This document shows positions 44,046-44,978 of a stretch of DNA of 44,978 nt, piece by piece. The first letter of the stretch is position 1. Every line of letters starts with the position of its first letter. A program made the position numbers and the translations under genes. The stretch spans positions 1 to 44,978 of the forward strand of contig CAIVPY010000214.1 of NCBI GenBank assembly GCA_903907885.1. Direction: 5' to 3'. Under the pieces are notes generated by a model. The model did not search any database. It saw only the letters and a list, made by a program, of their open reading frames with translations, and had not been told where the DNA came from. The DNA comes from an uncultured Bacteroidota bacterium (GTDB taxonomy: Bacteria > Bacteroidota > Bacteroidia > UKL13-3).

Positions 44046-44978
44046 CTAAAATTTCCAACTTAAACTTACAAACACATTGCGGGCAGCAGCAGGGTAAAAC
44101 AATCCTACCGATCCAATTTTGCCTTGGCTATCTAGTGTGTTGGTATAAGCCTTTACTGTTCCTGCTGGTGTGTATAATTGGTCGGTAATATTATTTACTT
44201 GTATGCTTATGCTGGGCTCGCCAAGTTTGATAATATGTTTTAAGCTTGCACCTAATTTTAAATCAATGCAATTAAAATCAGGAATACTCATGTTTTTATC
44301 TTGGCTATTATCCAAATATTGCATACTTACATAACGAAAATTACACTCGGTATACAACCATTTTGCAGGTATAAAACGCAAGCCTTGGTTAATAATTACC
44401 GATGGCGATAAAGCTGCTGTTGTATTTGTTTTGCTTATAGCGGTATCAGCATAAGAGTTTGGGTCGTAATAGTGCAAATTTATTTTATCGATGGTGTTTT
44501 GACTAAATGCCGAGCTATGTGTTAGCCAAAACATTTTATTTATTTTCCATACGCCATCAAGCTCTATGCCCTGGCGCACGCTTGCTCCCACATTTACATT
44601 TATGGGAACACCATACGAATTTATACTTCCTGTTGATGCAATTTGGTTTTCAAAACCCATATAGAACAAATTGGCGTTTACCATAATACCATTGTTTTTA
44701 TAGCCAGCTCCAAGTTCATAATCATTCACAGTTTCATGCTTAATATCGCTTTGTTTGATGTCGCTGTAAGGATGTTCGTCTTTAAAATAATCAACTCTTG
44801 CAGGTTCTCTATTGCTGCGTCCATACATGGCATAAGCACTTATGTTTTTATTGAAAGCTTGACGTAAACCCACTCTATAATTTACAAAAGTCCAACTCAT
44901 GTTTTCTACATTATAATTATCGTTGTTGGTTCTGTACTGCATCGTTTGTGGGCTATAATTAAAGCTTACATTTCGCAC
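44046..44978 (-). CDS. TonB-dependent receptor, C-terminal part (runs off the window)
   Basis: Three hundred and ten codons are open to the right edge. The GTG there is not a true start, since the N-terminal signal peptide, plug and TonB box are missing. The visible part is a series of long barrel strands with external loops: WTFVNYRVGLRQAFNKNISA, YGRSNREPARVDYF, YELGAGYKNNGIMVNANLFY and LKLGASLKHIIKLGEPSISI. It ends with ITDQLYTPAG, AAARNVFVSLSWKF and a terminal Phe. Such receptors import iron chelates, vitamin B12 or glycans. The ligand cannot be read from this part. Confidence 0.85.
   Translation of the reverse strand: MRNVSFNYSPQTMQYRTNNDNYNVENMSWTFVNYRVGLRQAFNKNISAYAMYGRSNREPARVDYFKDEHPYSDIKQSDIKHETVNDYELGAGYKNNGIMVNANLFYMGFENQIASTGSINSYGVPINVNVGASVRQGIELDGVWKINKMFWLTHSSAFSQNTIDKINLHYYDPNSYADTAISKTNTTAALSPSVIINQGLRFIPAKWLYTECNFRYVSMQYLDNSQDKNMSIPDFNCIDLKLGASLKHIIKLGEPSISIQVNNITDQLYTPAGTVKAYTNTLDSQGKIGSVGLFYPAAARNVFVSLSWKF

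Noticed and set aside
1..44978. CRISPR array, tRNA or rRNA genes
   Set aside because: No regular spaced repeats, cloverleaf genes or rRNA segments were seen on reading both strands. A dedicated scan was not possible.

Overview
The window looks like a chromosomal segment of a low-GC Bacteroidota bacterium, probably near the Chitinophagales/Saprospirales type. Supporting signs are Bacteroidota-style -7 promoter boxes (TAnnTTTG), SSC lipoboxes, a type IX secretion (T9SS) sorting domain, a DUF5686 outer-membrane protein, a DUF4286 protein, menaquinone synthesis (MenD), a transketolase split into two genes and a TonB-dependent receptor. No rRNA, tRNA, CRISPR array or prophage is visible. The species cannot be named from the sequence alone.

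Layout. 1-2676: end of an insertion sequence that abuts a 5'-damaged outer-membrane barrel gene, followed by a large orphan lipoprotein and a strong terminator. 3008-6024: a metallo-beta-lactamase-fold hydrolase with a 40-residue Cys-rich membrane protein, a geranylgeranyl-reductase-like flavoprotein, and sucD. 6092-8572: a TPR hybrid sensor kinase that lacks the phospho-acceptor His and the receiver acidic pair. 8744-14250: a minus-strand run of menD, a DUF5686 protein, a cyclophilin and a small conserved protein. 14321-14544: a decayed secreted-protein gene. 14602-18226: Nudix hydrolase, a MltD-like LysM protein without its catalytic Glu, gatA and tatA, with a REP-like palindrome just upstream of gatA. 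18374-23817: comM-like ATPase, an unknown acidic protein, a degenerate 3-hydroxyacyl-CoA dehydrogenase, ridA-pgk, an NTF2-like secreted protein and a DUF4286 protein. 23929-28189: a glycosyltransferase/polysaccharide deacetylase operon, then a T9SS-exported thioredoxin-like protein with a CC-motif barrel protein. 28238-35271: accD, class I aldolase, a radical SAM/SPASM protein, and the two transketolase halves separated by a VWA-domain protein, plus a two-helix lipoprotein. 35361-41552: a flavoprotein, divergent cyanophycinase and cyanophycin synthetase, a GNAT enzyme and a small conserved protein. 41767-44978: a nuclease-helicase (DUF2075) of possible defence function and the 3' part of a TonB receptor gene.

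Most of the window is housekeeping metabolism: central carbon (pgk, class I aldolase, sucD, transketolase), lipid and quinone synthesis (accD, menD) and tRNA charging (gatA). The most unusual points are: two apparent pseudoenzymes (sensor kinase and lytic transglycosylase); a cyanophycin make-and-break pair; a VWA protein embedded between the transketolase genes; a redox/T9SS pair; a standalone PD-(D/E)XK-like plus DUF2075 protein; and several promoters so close to start codons that transcripts may be nearly leaderless.
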